Program-made: the position numbers and the translations under genes
Source: Halobellus sp. Atlit-31R
GTDB taxonomy: Archaea; Halobacteriota; Halobacteria; Halobacteriales; Haloferacaceae
Assembly (NCBI GenBank): GCA_003665935.1
Contig: QPLR01000003.1
Coordinates: forward strand, 124,001-188,000
DNA: 64,000 nucleotides
Direction of reading: 5' to 3'
In this document: positions 18,710 through 26,573 of the stretch, piece after piece
Numbering within the stretch: the stretch's first letter is position 1
How the letters are laid out: each line of letters starts with the position of its first letter
Notes under the pieces: generated by a model
What the model was told of the DNA's origin: nothing
Database searches by the model: none
What the model saw: only the letters and a program-made list of their open reading frames with translations

Positions 18710-18722
18710 GAAGCGTTAAAAG
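18710..18722 (+). promoter_or_regulatory. TATA-like box of tRNA-Pro
   Basis: AAGCGTTAAAAGA is an A/T-rich stretch in GC-rich surroundings centred about 30 bases before the mature tRNA 5' end at 18747, the expected place for an archaeal tRNA promoter. Confidence 0.55.
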
Positions 18723-18746
18723 ATCGAACGGCGATTGTTCGACTGC

Positions 18747-18819
18747 GGGCCGGTGGGGTAGCTTGGTATCCTTCGGCCTTCGGGTGGCCGTAACCGCAGT
18801 TCGAATCTGCGCCGGCCCA
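18747..18819 (+). tRNA. tRNA-Pro (anticodon CGG)
   Basis: A 73-base cloverleaf folds cleanly: acceptor GGGCCGG/CCGGCCC with A73 discriminator, T8, D arm GGGT...TCCT with G18G19 and A14/A21, anticodon stem CGGCC/GGCCG with loop TTCGGGT (anticodon CGG, T33 and G37), 4-base variable loop, and T stem CGCAG/CTGCG with loop TTCGAAT. CCA is not encoded and there is no intron. The sequence from the anticodon loop to the 3' end is repeated, with an insertion, three times downstream. Confidence 0.95.
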
Positions 18820-19257
18820 CTTCTCCCGCATTTCGTCTGGTGAGCAACGTCTCTCGGGTGGCCGTAACCGCATCCCCGCGAGCGCAGCGAGCGGGGGCCA
18901 GCGAGACGAGCGCAGCGAGTCTCGCCGAGGTTCGAATCTGCGCCGGCCCACTTCTCCCGCATTTCGTCTGGTGAGCAACGTCTCTCGGGTGGCCGTAACC
19001 GCATCCCCGCGAGCGCAGCGAGCGGGGGCCAGCGAGACGAGCGCAGCGAGTCTCGCCGAGGTTCGAATCTGCGCCGGCCCACTTCTCCCGCATTTCGTCT
19101 GGTGAGCAACGTCTCTCGGGTGGCCGTAACCGCATCCCCGCGAGCGCAGCGAGCGGGGGCCAGCGAGACGAGCGCAGCGAGTCTCGCCGAGGTTCGAATC
19201 TGCGCCGGCCCACTTCTCCCGCACTTCATTTGTGGAGTCGCGTCTCTCGGGTGGCCG
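18820..19257. repeat. Three exact 131-bp tandem repeats with tRNA-Pro 3' parts, plus a partial fourth
   Basis: Units at 18820-18950, 18951-19081 and 19082-19212 look identical over 131 bp. Each begins with the sequence that follows tRNA-Pro (CTTCTCCCGCATTTCG), then CGGGTGGCCGTAACCGCA (loop and 3' anticodon arm of the tRNA), then a 57-bp insertion, then GTTCGAATCTGCGCCGGCCC and A (T arm and acceptor 3' strand). A fourth, diverged 45-bp piece (19213-19257) ends in CGGGTGGCCG. The insertion holds two hairpins, stems CCCCGC/GCGGGG and GCGAGAC/GTCTCGC, both with the loop GAGCGCAGCGA. No 5' tRNA half is present in the units, so they are not functional tRNA genes by themselves. No integrase is nearby. 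Confidence 0.9.
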
Positions 19258-19263
19258 GACGGC

Positions 19264-19863
19264 TCAGTTCTGACAGTCGGCCGCCGCGGGCGGGCACCGC
19301 CCGAGGACGCGGTCGACGTCGAGGTAGCGGGCGACTCGCGAACGGTACCGCGCGTACTCCTCGGCGTGCCGCTCTGCGAGGACCGGCTCCTCGGCGTGGG
19401 GTTTCAACGCGAACCAGCCGACGACGAGCGTCCCGAGGAGCAGCGCCTGCCAAGAGCCCGCGGCGACGGCGAGGCCCAGAAGCGCCCCGACGTGGCCCAA
19501 CACCGCCGGGTTACGCGAGAACGAGAACAGTCCCTCGGTGTGGACGCGCCACTCCAGGCCCAGAATCTCCTCGGGTCCCTCGAACTCGTCGGCGGCCAGC
19601 ACGTTCACCGCTGCGCCGGCGAGGAAGGCCGCCCCGCCGGCGGCCGACGCGACGCCGACCGGGTAGAGGCTCCCCGCCGTCGTCGCGAGCAGCGCGAAGA
19701 ACGGCATCGCCATCCCCATCACGAGGAGCCAGTACAGGCCGAACCGACCAGAGACCTCGTCGGGCGGCCACGGTCGGTGATCGGGATCCACCGCCGCTAG
19801 ACCGGTCAGTCCGAGCTGTGCTCCCGCAGCGGCCACGCCGATTCCGAGTAGCGTCGTGCTCAC
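19264..19863 (-). CDS. Isoprenylcysteine/phospholipid methyltransferase-like membrane protein
   Basis: 199 residues with about five membrane segments. The C-terminal part has the ICMT/PEMT-type SAM-binding pattern: TEGLFSFSRNPAVLGHVG and, after two helices, LKPHAEEPVLAERHAEEYARYRSRVARYL. Such proteins methylate membrane-bound or lipid substrates; the actual substrate is unknown. Translation starts at a GTG (19863). The gene ends directly next to the tRNA-derived repeats. Confidence 0.78.
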   Translation of the reverse strand: MSTTLLGIGVAAAGAQLGLTGLAAVDPDHRPWPPDEVSGRFGLYWLLVMGMAMPFFALLATTAGSLYPVGVASAAGGAAFLAGAAVNVLAADEFEGPEEILGLEWRVHTEGLFSFSRNPAVLGHVGALLGLAVAAGSWQALLLGTLVVGWFALKPHAEEPVLAERHAEEYARYRSRVARYLDVDRVLGRCPPAAADCQN

Positions 19864-20184
19864 ACCAGTAGTTGATGCGCGCCGAACTTATATTGTGTGG
19901 CCGTTACAATACGAAGGGGCGGCCTTTTGTACGAAATACGATCTCGAGCCGGTTTCCAGCCGCTCTAGCGTTTTTTTCGCCGGGTCGAATGAAGTTGATA
20001 GTGCTCAAAGTCCGCAAGCAGTTCGGCGCGGTCGGCGAACGGGTATGGTGCTACGACGGCGCGCAAGTTTTGCCAACGTCAGAAGCGTCAGCAGCCGTCG
20101 CTCAAGACTTTCAAAAGCGCGGAAGTCACGCGTGACCCGCTAGTCCGAACGTTTATCGGTGCTAGCGGTTTTACTAGAAATATA
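19864..20184. other. Intergenic region, promoters and a doubtful 48-codon frame
   Basis: 321 bases between divergent genes. An A/T-rich AACTTATATTGTG (19884-19896) and the TATA box before 20185 are promoter candidates. A T7 run lies near 19972-19978. A small open frame (19989-20135, starting MKLIVLKVRKQFGAVGERV) has mixed codon use and no known relatives to me; I do not call it a gene. Confidence 0.5.
20150..20158 (+). promoter_or_regulatory. TATA-like box for winged-helix/DICT pair
   Basis: CGTTTATCG is centred about 30 bases before the ATG at 20185, consistent with a leaderless or near-leaderless transcript of the two-gene unit 20185-21287. Confidence 0.5.
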
Positions 20185-20580
20185 ATGATCAATGAAAAAG
20201 AAGAAGATCAACGATCCAGTGAGAGCGCGAAATCGGCCACGTCGTCCCGCTTGGCCGACGACGACTTCTACCGTGCGCTCGCCTCCGGTCGCCGGCGGCG
20301 ACTGCTGGCTATCCTGTTCGACGACTCCGAGAGCACCGTCGACGAGCTCGCGAACGTGCTCACGGGGTGGGAGACGACGGAGGCGGGGACGATGGCGACG
20401 CTGGACGACCGCGACCGGATCGCCGTCGAACTGCGCCACGTCCACCTCCCGGTGCTGGACGACGTCGGACTCGTCACCTACGACACCCAGACGGGGGCGG
20501 TGCGTCTCGACGACGTCGACGATGTCGTCAGCGGTCTGATCTCGCGGAGCATCGAGGCGGAGCGGCTGTCGCGGTCGTGA
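20185..20580 (+). CDS. Winged-helix regulator (DUF7344-like)
   Basis: 131 residues. The core DFYRALASGRRRRLLAILFDDSESTVDELANVLTGW is a winged helix-turn-helix, followed by ELRHVHLPVLDDVGLVTYDTQTGAVRL, the wing and ArsR-like tail. This is the haloarchaeal family I know as DUF7344, usually DNA-binding and often next to sensor genes. The stop overlaps the GTG of the DICT gene (GTGA), so regulator and sensor are made together. Confidence 0.82.
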   Translation: MINEKEEDQRSSESAKSATSSRLADDDFYRALASGRRRRLLAILFDDSESTVDELANVLTGWETTEAGTMATLDDRDRIAVELRHVHLPVLDDVGLVTYDTQTGAVRLDDVDDVVSGLISRSIEAERLSRS

Positions 20581-21287
20581 CGAGGCTCGGCGCGATTCTC
20601 GACGCGGTGCACCGCTCCGAAAAGCAGCTCGTCGTCTACCGATCCGGAGGCGAGACCGACCTCGAAGCGCAGTTCGCCAGCCATCGGGTCGACGTCGTCC
20701 ACCGCGACCTCCCGCCCGGCGGCCCCGAGCCGTTTTTGATCGTCAGCGAAGGAGGCAAGTTCGCCGGTGCGCTCCCCCTCGAGGACCTGATCGGGCTTCT
20801 CGAACCGCCGGTCGTCAGACCGGGAGCGCGAGAGGACGTGTCGGACGGCTACCGCGTGTTGTTCGAGGTGCTCGACGAGACGGTGTTCACGACGATGGAG
20901 CGGCGCGCACTTTTGACAGTCAGCCGTGAGATCGAGGAGCGAGCGTTCCGCGTCGGCTGCGGGACACTCCACGCAAGCTTCCAGCAGCTGTCCGTGTTCG
21001 AACCGCAGGTAGAGACGTATCGACGGCTCGCGGACGCCTCCGAACTCGACATCCACGTCTACGGGACCGACGACTGGACGCCGCCTGCGATCGACGGCGT
21101 GACGTACCACAGCGACGCCGCCGAGATCGATCAGTTCTGGACGCTCACGTTCGACGGCTGCGGCGACGACACACAGGCCTGCGCGCTTCTCGCTCGGGAG
21201 CAGGCCGAGGGCTACGAGGGCTGCTGGACGAACGATCCGGAGACGGTACGGCAGATCCAGGCGGCGCTCGTGGAACGCAACCTCTGA
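20577..21287 (+). CDS. DICT sensory domain protein
   Basis: 236 residues starting at GTG 20577, which overlaps the previous stop. N-terminal part resembles the DICT domain: RLGAILDAVHRSEKQLVVYRSGG, EPFLIVSEGGKFAGALPLEDL; the C-terminal part (RRALLTVSREIEERAFRVGCGTLHASFQQ, HVYGTDDWTPP, FWTLTFDGCGDDTQACALLARE) is the other half of the haloarchaeal form. DICT domains are ligand-sensing modules in two-component and cyclic-di-nucleotide proteins. Paired with a winged helix it probably acts as a one-component sensor pair; the signal is unknown. Confidence 0.82.
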   Translation: MTRLGAILDAVHRSEKQLVVYRSGGETDLEAQFASHRVDVVHRDLPPGGPEPFLIVSEGGKFAGALPLEDLIGLLEPPVVRPGAREDVSDGYRVLFEVLDETVFTTMERRALLTVSREIEERAFRVGCGTLHASFQQLSVFEPQVETYRRLADASELDIHVYGTDDWTPPAIDGVTYHSDAAEIDQFWTLTFDGCGDDTQACALLAREQAEGYEGCWTNDPETVRQIQAALVERNL

Positions 21288-21302
21288 CCGCCGCGGCGGG
21301 AG

Positions 21303-22211
21303 TCAGGGCGGGGCGCGCCCGAGCCGAACGGGTCGCACCCAGTCGTCGCCATCTGCCGGGACGGCCTCCGGGTGGAGGCATCGCGCGAACGCTTCCAGCG
21401 AGTCGACGAGGCGGGGACCGGGACGGTTGACCAAGGCGTTGCCGTCGACGGCGAAGACGTCCCCGGATCGCACGGCCGAAAGCTCCGCCCACCCCGGTTT
21501 CGTCGCGAGTTCTGCGGCCGCCTCGGCCGCACGCGACGTCGAGAATCCGCACGGCGCGACGAGCAGTCGCTGCGGGTCGTAGTCGCGGAGTCTCGCCCAC
21601 CGAAGTGGCGTCGAGGGGCCGTCCGGCTGGAACGACGGGTCGCCGCCGGCCAGCCGGATCAGATCGCGGACCCAGTGGCCGCCGCGGATCGGCGGATCGG
21701 TCCAGTCGAGCACCGCCGTTCGCGGGCGCTCGCGCCCCTCGACTGCCCTTCGAACCGCGTCGACGCGCTCGTCGGCCTGCGAGCGAACGCGTTCGGCTTC
21801 GGCTTCCCTTCCGACGGCCGCACCGACCCGCCGGAGGTCGTCGAGGACGTCCGAGAAGGAGTGGGGGTCGAGGGTGAGGATCTCGGCGTCGACGTCCCGG
21901 CGCTCGACGGCGTCGTGAACTGCTGCAGAGTCGACAGCGCAGACGTCACAGGTCGCCTGCGTGACGACGAGGTCCGGATCGAGCGATTCGAGCAGTTCGG
22001 CGCGGACGTCGTAGACCGCGCCGTCGATCGACTGCATCTGGTCGTCGATCGCGCGGCTCGACCGACCCTCGTAGTCGATGACGGTGCTCGTGACCGTCGG
22101 CCGGTCCGTGACCGACGGCGGGTAGTCACAGCTGTGGGAGATACCGACGGGATCGACGCCGAGGGCGGTCAGTATCTCGGTGGCGGAGGGGAGCAGCGAG
22201 ACGACGCGCAT
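21303..22211 (-). CDS. Cobalamin-binding (BtuF-like) protein without export signal
   Basis: 302 residues of the PF01497-type periplasmic binding fold: MRVVSLLPSATEILTALG, VGISHSCDYPP, LDPDLVVTQATCDVCAV, the long linking helix, then RGGHWVRDLIRLAGGDP and VFAVDGNALVNRPGPRLVDSLE. This is the form annotated as cobalamin-binding. The N terminus starts directly at the first beta strand and has neither a signal peptide nor a lipobox, so the protein should be cytoplasmic. No permease or ATPase gene for B12 lies beside it. Confidence 0.82.
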   Translation of the reverse strand: MRVVSLLPSATEILTALGVDPVGISHSCDYPPSVTDRPTVTSTVIDYEGRSSRAIDDQMQSIDGAVYDVRAELLESLDPDLVVTQATCDVCAVDSAAVHDAVERRDVDAEILTLDPHSFSDVLDDLRRVGAAVGREAEAERVRSQADERVDAVRRAVEGRERPRTAVLDWTDPPIRGGHWVRDLIRLAGGDPSFQPDGPSTPLRWARLRDYDPQRLLVAPCGFSTSRAAEAAAELATKPGWAELSAVRSGDVFAVDGNALVNRPGPRLVDSLEAFARCLHPEAVPADGDDWVRPVRLGRAPP

Positions 22212-22284
22212 ACTCGAACAGTGCGCCGTGGCACCAATACAGTGACGCTCGCTCGGCGTCGACCGACCGCGACCTCGGCCCGGA

Positions 22285-22782
22285 CTACAGTGGAGAGTTG
22301 TCGCCGTACACTCGCTCGGCGAACAGCAGGCTGACGAGCGCGAGGATGATGAGCGTATACGCGCCAGCGGCCAGCAGAGCGTCCTGCACGGTCGCGTACT
22401 CGCCGGTCCGGAAGATGATCGCCTTCCGGACCATCGCGATGACGCCGGTGTAGATGACCAGTTGCACGATCTGACGCGTCTCGTTCTCCTCGACGTACGC
22501 CAGCACCGTCTGATACACCTCGACGATGATCAGCAGAAGCAGTCCGGTGTCGATGAAGCTGATCACGACGAGCGGATCGGTGATGTTGCCGTTCTGGACG
22601 GCCTGGAAGATCTGGAGCATCAGATCGAGCACACCGATCGCAAAGAGCACCGCGAACACCGTCGCGGCCACCATCTCGACGCCGTGGACGAAGCGGTTGA
22701 GGAGAGTGGAGTAGCGCTCCGTCGAGAGCCGCCTGTCCTCGTCGGCCGCCCCCGAGTCCGCAGCGTGCTCGTCGCCGTTCAT
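22285..22782 (-). CDS. PsiE-family membrane protein
   Basis: 165 residues with four membrane helices (about 32-55, 68-92, 105-122, 135-157) and short charged ends. The pattern FVHGVEMVAATVFAVLFAIGVLDLMLQ...IDTGLLLLIIVEVYQTVLAYV fits the phosphate-starvation-inducible PsiE family. Biochemical function is not known. A disordered acidic N terminus of about 20 residues precedes the domain. Confidence 0.85.
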   Translation of the reverse strand: MNGDEHAADSGAADEDRRLSTERYSTLLNRFVHGVEMVAATVFAVLFAIGVLDLMLQIFQAVQNGNITDPLVVISFIDTGLLLLIIVEVYQTVLAYVEENETRQIVQLVIYTGVIAMVRKAIIFRTGEYATVQDALLAAGAYTLIILALVSLLFAERVYGDNSPL

Positions 22783-22930
22783 CGCCGTCGGCCCCCGTCG
22801 ATCGCACTGCGAGTTCCCGTCACGTCCGTGAGTGGACGGTAGCCCCTCATAGTTCTCAGGGTCGCGCGCGCGACACCCGGCTGTCAGCGCGGGTCGAAGT
22901 CGTCACGGAGCGAACCCATCCGTTCAGCGA

Positions 22931-23272
22931 TCACAGAAGCGCCGCCGCGATCACGATCCCGTTCCAGATGGTGACGACGAGACCGAGCGCGCACAGACCG
23001 AGCGGAACGCCGAGCCGGTGGGGCCGCGGCACGATCCGGTAGAGCGCGTAGAACCCGAGGACCACCGCGACCTTCGCCGGTACGATCAGCCAGATGCCGT
23101 GTGCCCGGACGAACCACGCGACGACCGGTCCCGCCTCGACGACCGTGTGCAGTCGGTAGCCGACGAGCGTCGTCAGCGTGTCGCCGACGAGGAAGAACGC
23201 GATCGCTCCCTGCCACCACAGCGGTGACAGCCCGTCGAGCAGTTCGATCGAACGTTCGGTGTTCGTGTCCAT
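22931..23272 (-). CDS. Small membrane protein (DUF5658-like)
   Basis: 113 residues with three to four membrane segments. The pattern AFFLVGDTLTTLVGY ... EAGPVVAWFV ... VPAKVAVVLGFYALYRIVPR ... WNGIVIA resembles the small DUF5658 family (a conserved GD-x-x-TT start and an E-x-GP motif). No function is known. Upstream, at 23437-23460, is the most A/T-rich segment of this area (ATCAAATTAATACGTACTAA), a promoter candidate for either direction, though far (about 170 bp) from this start. Confidence 0.7.
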   Translation of the reverse strand: MDTNTERSIELLDGLSPLWWQGAIAFFLVGDTLTTLVGYRLHTVVEAGPVVAWFVRAHGIWLIVPAKVAVVLGFYALYRIVPRPHRLGVPLGLCALGLVVTIWNGIVIAAALL

Positions 23273-23534
23273 CGTCGGTCCTCTCGCCGTCGAGCGCCCC
23301 GGAACTCGCCTCGGTGCGTCGCGTCCGCCGTGTGCGCACCCGGCATCTCGCGTCCGCGCGTCGACGCCGCGCAGTCGGCCGGGTCGTCAGCAGTCGAGGC
23401 AAAACGTGATCGCGGAGCCGAGGGATACGTGTTGGTTATCAAATTAATACGTACTAATACTTTGGACCGGATAGTTGACCGCCTCGGCCCGCGGGTGTCG
23501 GGGAGGCGGCGGGTCGCACGCCGACCCGCGCCCC

Positions 23535-24569
23535 TTAGACGAACACGTGAACGATCCCGTAGGCGACGCCCGCCAGCGTGAGCGTCGTCAGGCCGGAAAC
23601 CACGGCGACGTACGCCGTGTCGAGGCGGTCGGTCCCCGCTCGGTCTGCCGCCGCGGATTCGGGTCGACCCCCGCGTTCGCGAGACGACCAGCCGACCCAG
23701 AGCGCGACGGCGACGGCCAGCGGAACGGCAGTGAAACCGAGCACGTGGGCGTCCGCGATCGTGGGCCGCGGGAGGAGGAGAGCGGCCGGCGCGTATCCGA
23801 CGCCCACCGCGGCGCGGACGTCGACCGCGTCCCGAAGTCGCGGGCGGGCGGCGTCGAGGCGGGCGAACACGGCGACGCCGGCCCAGACGGTCGCAACTTC
23901 GACGAACAGGATGCCCAGGAGGTTCAGCGTCGGATCGGCGGCGATGACGACCCGACTCGTCAAAAGCGGCGGGCCGACCGGCGAGAGCAGCGGCGGCGGC
24001 GCGGCCAGGAAGACGTCGCCGAACGGGTGGGTGAGGAAACCGACGCCGGCAGCGGCCGACAGCGCCGCCGGGGCGACTCGTGCGTCGCCAGCGACGGAGA
24101 CACGCCGCCCAGCGGTGGCACCGACGAGGCCGACGACGAGGAGGAACGCGGCCGCAACGAGCGCCGCAGACACCCCGAGCGCGGCTCGGAACGTCGCGAG
24201 CAGACCGACGAAACCGGCCAGCGCGAGCGCGGCGAGTGCGACGGAGACGGACCGGGAGACGGTCCGTCGGCCAGCCCCCACGGCGACCGCGCCGAAGACG
24301 AGGGTCGCGACGGCGCCGGTCGGGAGCGGGTGGGTGACGACGCGGTGGACCCCGTTGGCGACGCCCCAGAACGCCTCCCAACCGAGCGGCGTGCCGTCCG
24401 CGACCGCCGCAGCGTACGTCGCGACCGCGTAGACGACGTCGAGGTCCGGAAGCAACGCCGCGAGTGCGGCGACGCTGCCGAGTCGAAGCGCCGTGGCCCC
24501 GTCGGAACCGAGCCGTGAGGCACCCCACCCGACGAGTGCGAACGCAAGGAGTTCGTGACCGACGAACAT
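23535..24569 (-). CDS. Membrane-bound metal-dependent hydrolase-like protein (YdjM/DUF457 type)
   Basis: 344 residues, about eight membrane segments. The N terminus MFVGHELLAFALVGWGASR...LLPDLDVVYA and the later VHRVVTHPLP and FLTHPFGDVFLA segments give the His/Asp pattern of the YdjM (LexA-regulated hydrolase-like) family. The ATG at 24569 starts exactly at the family N terminus. The frame stays open upstream, but there it only translates the 15-bp tandem repeats into a PTAAY repeat, so that extension is rejected. Confidence 0.82.
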   Translation of the reverse strand: MFVGHELLAFALVGWGASRLGSDGATALRLGSVAALAALLPDLDVVYAVATYAAAVADGTPLGWEAFWGVANGVHRVVTHPLPTGAVATLVFGAVAVGAGRRTVSRSVSVALAALALAGFVGLLATFRAALGVSAALVAAAFLLVVGLVGATAGRRVSVAGDARVAPAALSAAAGVGFLTHPFGDVFLAAPPPLLSPVGPPLLTSRVVIAADPTLNLLGILFVEVATVWAGVAVFARLDAARPRLRDAVDVRAAVGVGYAPAALLLPRPTIADAHVLGFTAVPLAVAVALWVGWSSRERGGRPESAAADRAGTDRLDTAYVAVVSGLTTLTLAGVAYGIVHVFV

Positions 24570-24609
24570 CGTACACGTCGGGGCTCCGCGCGTGCCGGAA
24601 TAGGTGTTC

Positions 24610-24684
24610 GGATGTGCGGCTGTCGGATATGCGGCTGTCAGATGTGCGGCTGTCGGATATGCGGCTGTCGGATATGCGGCTAAA
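24610..24684. repeat. Five 15-bp tandem repeats between divergent genes
   Basis: GGATATGCGGCTGTC or a one- or two-base variant (GGATGTGCGGCTGTC, AGATGTGCGGCTGTC) is repeated five times head to tail from 24610; the fifth copy ends in CTAAA. It lies between the start of the hydrolase-like gene (minus) and the VOC gene (plus). It may be an operator array or a simple minisatellite. Confidence 0.85.
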
Positions 24685-24748
24685 TCCCGAGCGGGAGGGA
24701 CGCCGGCCGGCACACGGACTTTTGTCCTCGAGGGCCGAACGACTGCGT

Positions 24749-25144
24749 GTGAACGCGACTGCGATCGATCACGTCAAACTCCACATCCCCGAGGACGGCG
24801 TCGGGACCGCGCTCGACTTCTACCGCGACGCGCTCGGCTTCGGCATCGACGGGATGGACCTGTACGAATCGGGCGAGAAGCCGTTCTTCTCGGCGCGCCT
24901 CGCACCCGGCGCGGTGATCCACCTCCAGCCGAGCGCGGAGTTCGCCGAGCCGACGCGAGCGGCGTACGACCACGTCGCCGTCCGTATCGACGACACCATC
25001 GAGGGCATCGAGGCGGAACTCGACGACGCGGGCGTCGAGATCGATCGGCACCTGACGCCGCTCGGTGCGACCGGCGTCGCCCCCGCGGTGTACGTCACCG
25101 ACCCGTTCGGATATCGGATCGAACTGAAGGCCGACAGAGCGTAG
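24749..25144 (+). CDS. VOC (glyoxalase/dioxygenase) family protein
   Basis: 131 residues, one vicinal-oxygen-chelate module pair: AIDHVKLHIPEDGVGTALDFYRDALGFGIDG, YDHVAVRIDDTIEGIEAELDDAGVEI and the end YVTDPFGYRIELKA. Likely metal ligands are the first His, the His of DHVAV and the last Glu. The substrate cannot be inferred. Start is GTG at 24749. Confidence 0.88.
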   Translation: MNATAIDHVKLHIPEDGVGTALDFYRDALGFGIDGMDLYESGEKPFFSARLAPGAVIHLQPSAEFAEPTRAAYDHVAVRIDDTIEGIEAELDDAGVEIDRHLTPLGATGVAPAVYVTDPFGYRIELKADRA

Positions 25145-25225
25145 TCAGACACGGCGGTCGGACGCGGCGGTCGGACCCGACACCGAACAGTTTTTCTCGC
25201 CGCTCGTGCTTGCCACACGCAGTCG

Positions 25226-26518
25226 ATGCGCACCCCCTCCTCACCTGATGACTCCCGCGCGGGACAGCGCGCCGGTGCCGCGCTCGCGCTGGCCGGCGTG
25301 GTCCTCTTCGTCGCGTCGCTTTTCGTCGGCGCGGCGCTCGCACCGAACGTCGGGGCGGCCGGCGACGGTGCAGAGCGCCAGACACTCGTCGGATCGCAGG
25401 GCGGCGGTCCGGGCCTCCACGAGAAGGGCTCAGTCTACCTGCTCGACGGCCGCGAGATCGCCTGGCGAGCGGGCGAGACGGACAGCTACTTCGACGTCAC
25501 GATGATGGAAAACGGGAGCGTGATGGCCGGGTTCATGGACGACGGCTACGACGACTGCGGCCCTTACGAGTCGCCGTGTACCCACACCGGCTTCCGGATC
25601 ATCGAGCCGAACGCCGACACCGACGCCGACCCCGAGATCGAGTACGAGTACTCCTTCCCGGTGCGGACGCGGGTGAACAGCGAGATCCACGACGTCGAGC
25701 GGCTCGACTCCGGGGAGTATCTCGTGAGCGACATGGAGTACGAGCGGATCTTCACGGTGAAAGACGGCGAGATCACCTGGCAGTGGAACGCCAGTTCCCG
25801 CTACGACGCGCCCCCGGATCCGACGAGGACCGACTGGCTGCACATCAACGACGTCGACGCCATCTCCGAGGACCGCTACCTCGTCTCCGTCCGCAACGCC
25901 CACCAGCTCGTGGTCGTCGAGCGGGGCGAGGGCGTCGTCGAAGTGATCAACGAGGGCGACGGCGAGGACACGCGGGGCGATCCGACGCTCCTCCGTCAGC
26001 AGCACAATCCGCAGTGGCTCGGCAACGGGAGCGTCCTCGTCGCCGACAGCCACAACGATCGGATCGTCGAGCTCCGGCGCGGGGCAGACGGCGAGTGGAC
26101 GATCGCGTGGGCGATCTACTCGGCGGAGGGCGTCGACTTCAACTGGCCGCGGGACGCCGACCGGCTGCCCAACGGCAACACGCTGATCACGGACTCGCTG
26201 AACAAACGCGTCGTCGAGGTGAACCGCACGGGCGCGACGGTCTGGAGCTACGAGACGCCGCAGGTGCCGTACGAGGCCGAGCGCCTGCCGGCGGGTGAGA
26301 CGGTCGGCGGGACGAGCTACGCCAGCGCCGACGGCGGGCAGACGACGATCGGCGACGGCCGCAACGTGCCGGTGCTGTCGTTCCTGCTCGTCCTCTTTCA
26401 GACGGGGCTGCAGACGCCGTTTTGGTTCACCGAGGTACACGTCGCCGTCGCGCTCGTCTCGCTCGGCTGCGTCCTCGGCGGCGGCGGGCTCGTCCTCCGG
26501 GCTCGGTTCCGCGGGTGA
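25226..26518 (+). CDS. Arylsulfotransferase-like beta-propeller, membrane-anchored
   Basis: 430 residues. Membrane helix near the N terminus (about 16-38) and another at the C terminus (about 400-425) enclose a propeller facing outward. Repeated blade motifs include IHDVERLDSGEYLVSDMEYERI, DWLHINDVDAISEDRYLVSVRN, NPQWLGNGSVLVADSHNDRI and RDADRLPNGNTLITDSLNKRVVEV, as in the ASST/PQQ-like proteins annotated as arylsulfotransferase in haloarchaea. The conserved His residues of true ASST (DWLHIND, QQHNPQW) are seen, but activity is not proven for archaeal members. Confidence 0.75.
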   Translation: MRTPSSPDDSRAGQRAGAALALAGVVLFVASLFVGAALAPNVGAAGDGAERQTLVGSQGGGPGLHEKGSVYLLDGREIAWRAGETDSYFDVTMMENGSVMAGFMDDGYDDCGPYESPCTHTGFRIIEPNADTDADPEIEYEYSFPVRTRVNSEIHDVERLDSGEYLVSDMEYERIFTVKDGEITWQWNASSRYDAPPDPTRTDWLHINDVDAISEDRYLVSVRNAHQLVVVERGEGVVEVINEGDGEDTRGDPTLLRQQHNPQWLGNGSVLVADSHNDRIVELRRGADGEWTIAWAIYSAEGVDFNWPRDADRLPNGNTLITDSLNKRVVEVNRTGATVWSYETPQVPYEAERLPAGETVGGTSYASADGGQTTIGDGRNVPVLSFLLVLFQTGLQTPFWFTEVHVAVALVSLGCVLGGGGLVLRARFRG

Positions 26519-26573
26519 GGCCGCGGCCGGACGACCCCACTAATTCTTACCGTCGCAGCGGCGAGAGACCGCT

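Noticed and set aside
18820-19212. CRISPR array
   Set aside because: The units are head-to-tail copies without unique spacers, and no cas genes are present.
18889-19212. Three extra intron-containing tRNA-Pro genes
   Set aside because: Each unit lacks the 5' acceptor strand, D arm and 5' anticodon strand, so no cloverleaf can form from one unit.
18316-19229. Three overlapping minus-strand frames with a repeated MREKWAGADSN peptide
   Set aside because: They arise only because the 131-bp tandem repeat is not a multiple of three and is open in several frames; composition is Arg/Cys-rich and the sequence is tRNA-derived.
19989-20135. 48-codon frame MKLIVLKVRKQF...
   Set aside because: Mixed codon use, basic composition and no relatives known to me; noted in the intergenic entry only.
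24570-24713. N-terminal extension of the hydrolase-like membrane protein through the 15-bp repeats
   Set aside because: It would add a PTAAY repeat before a perfectly good family start (ATG 24569).
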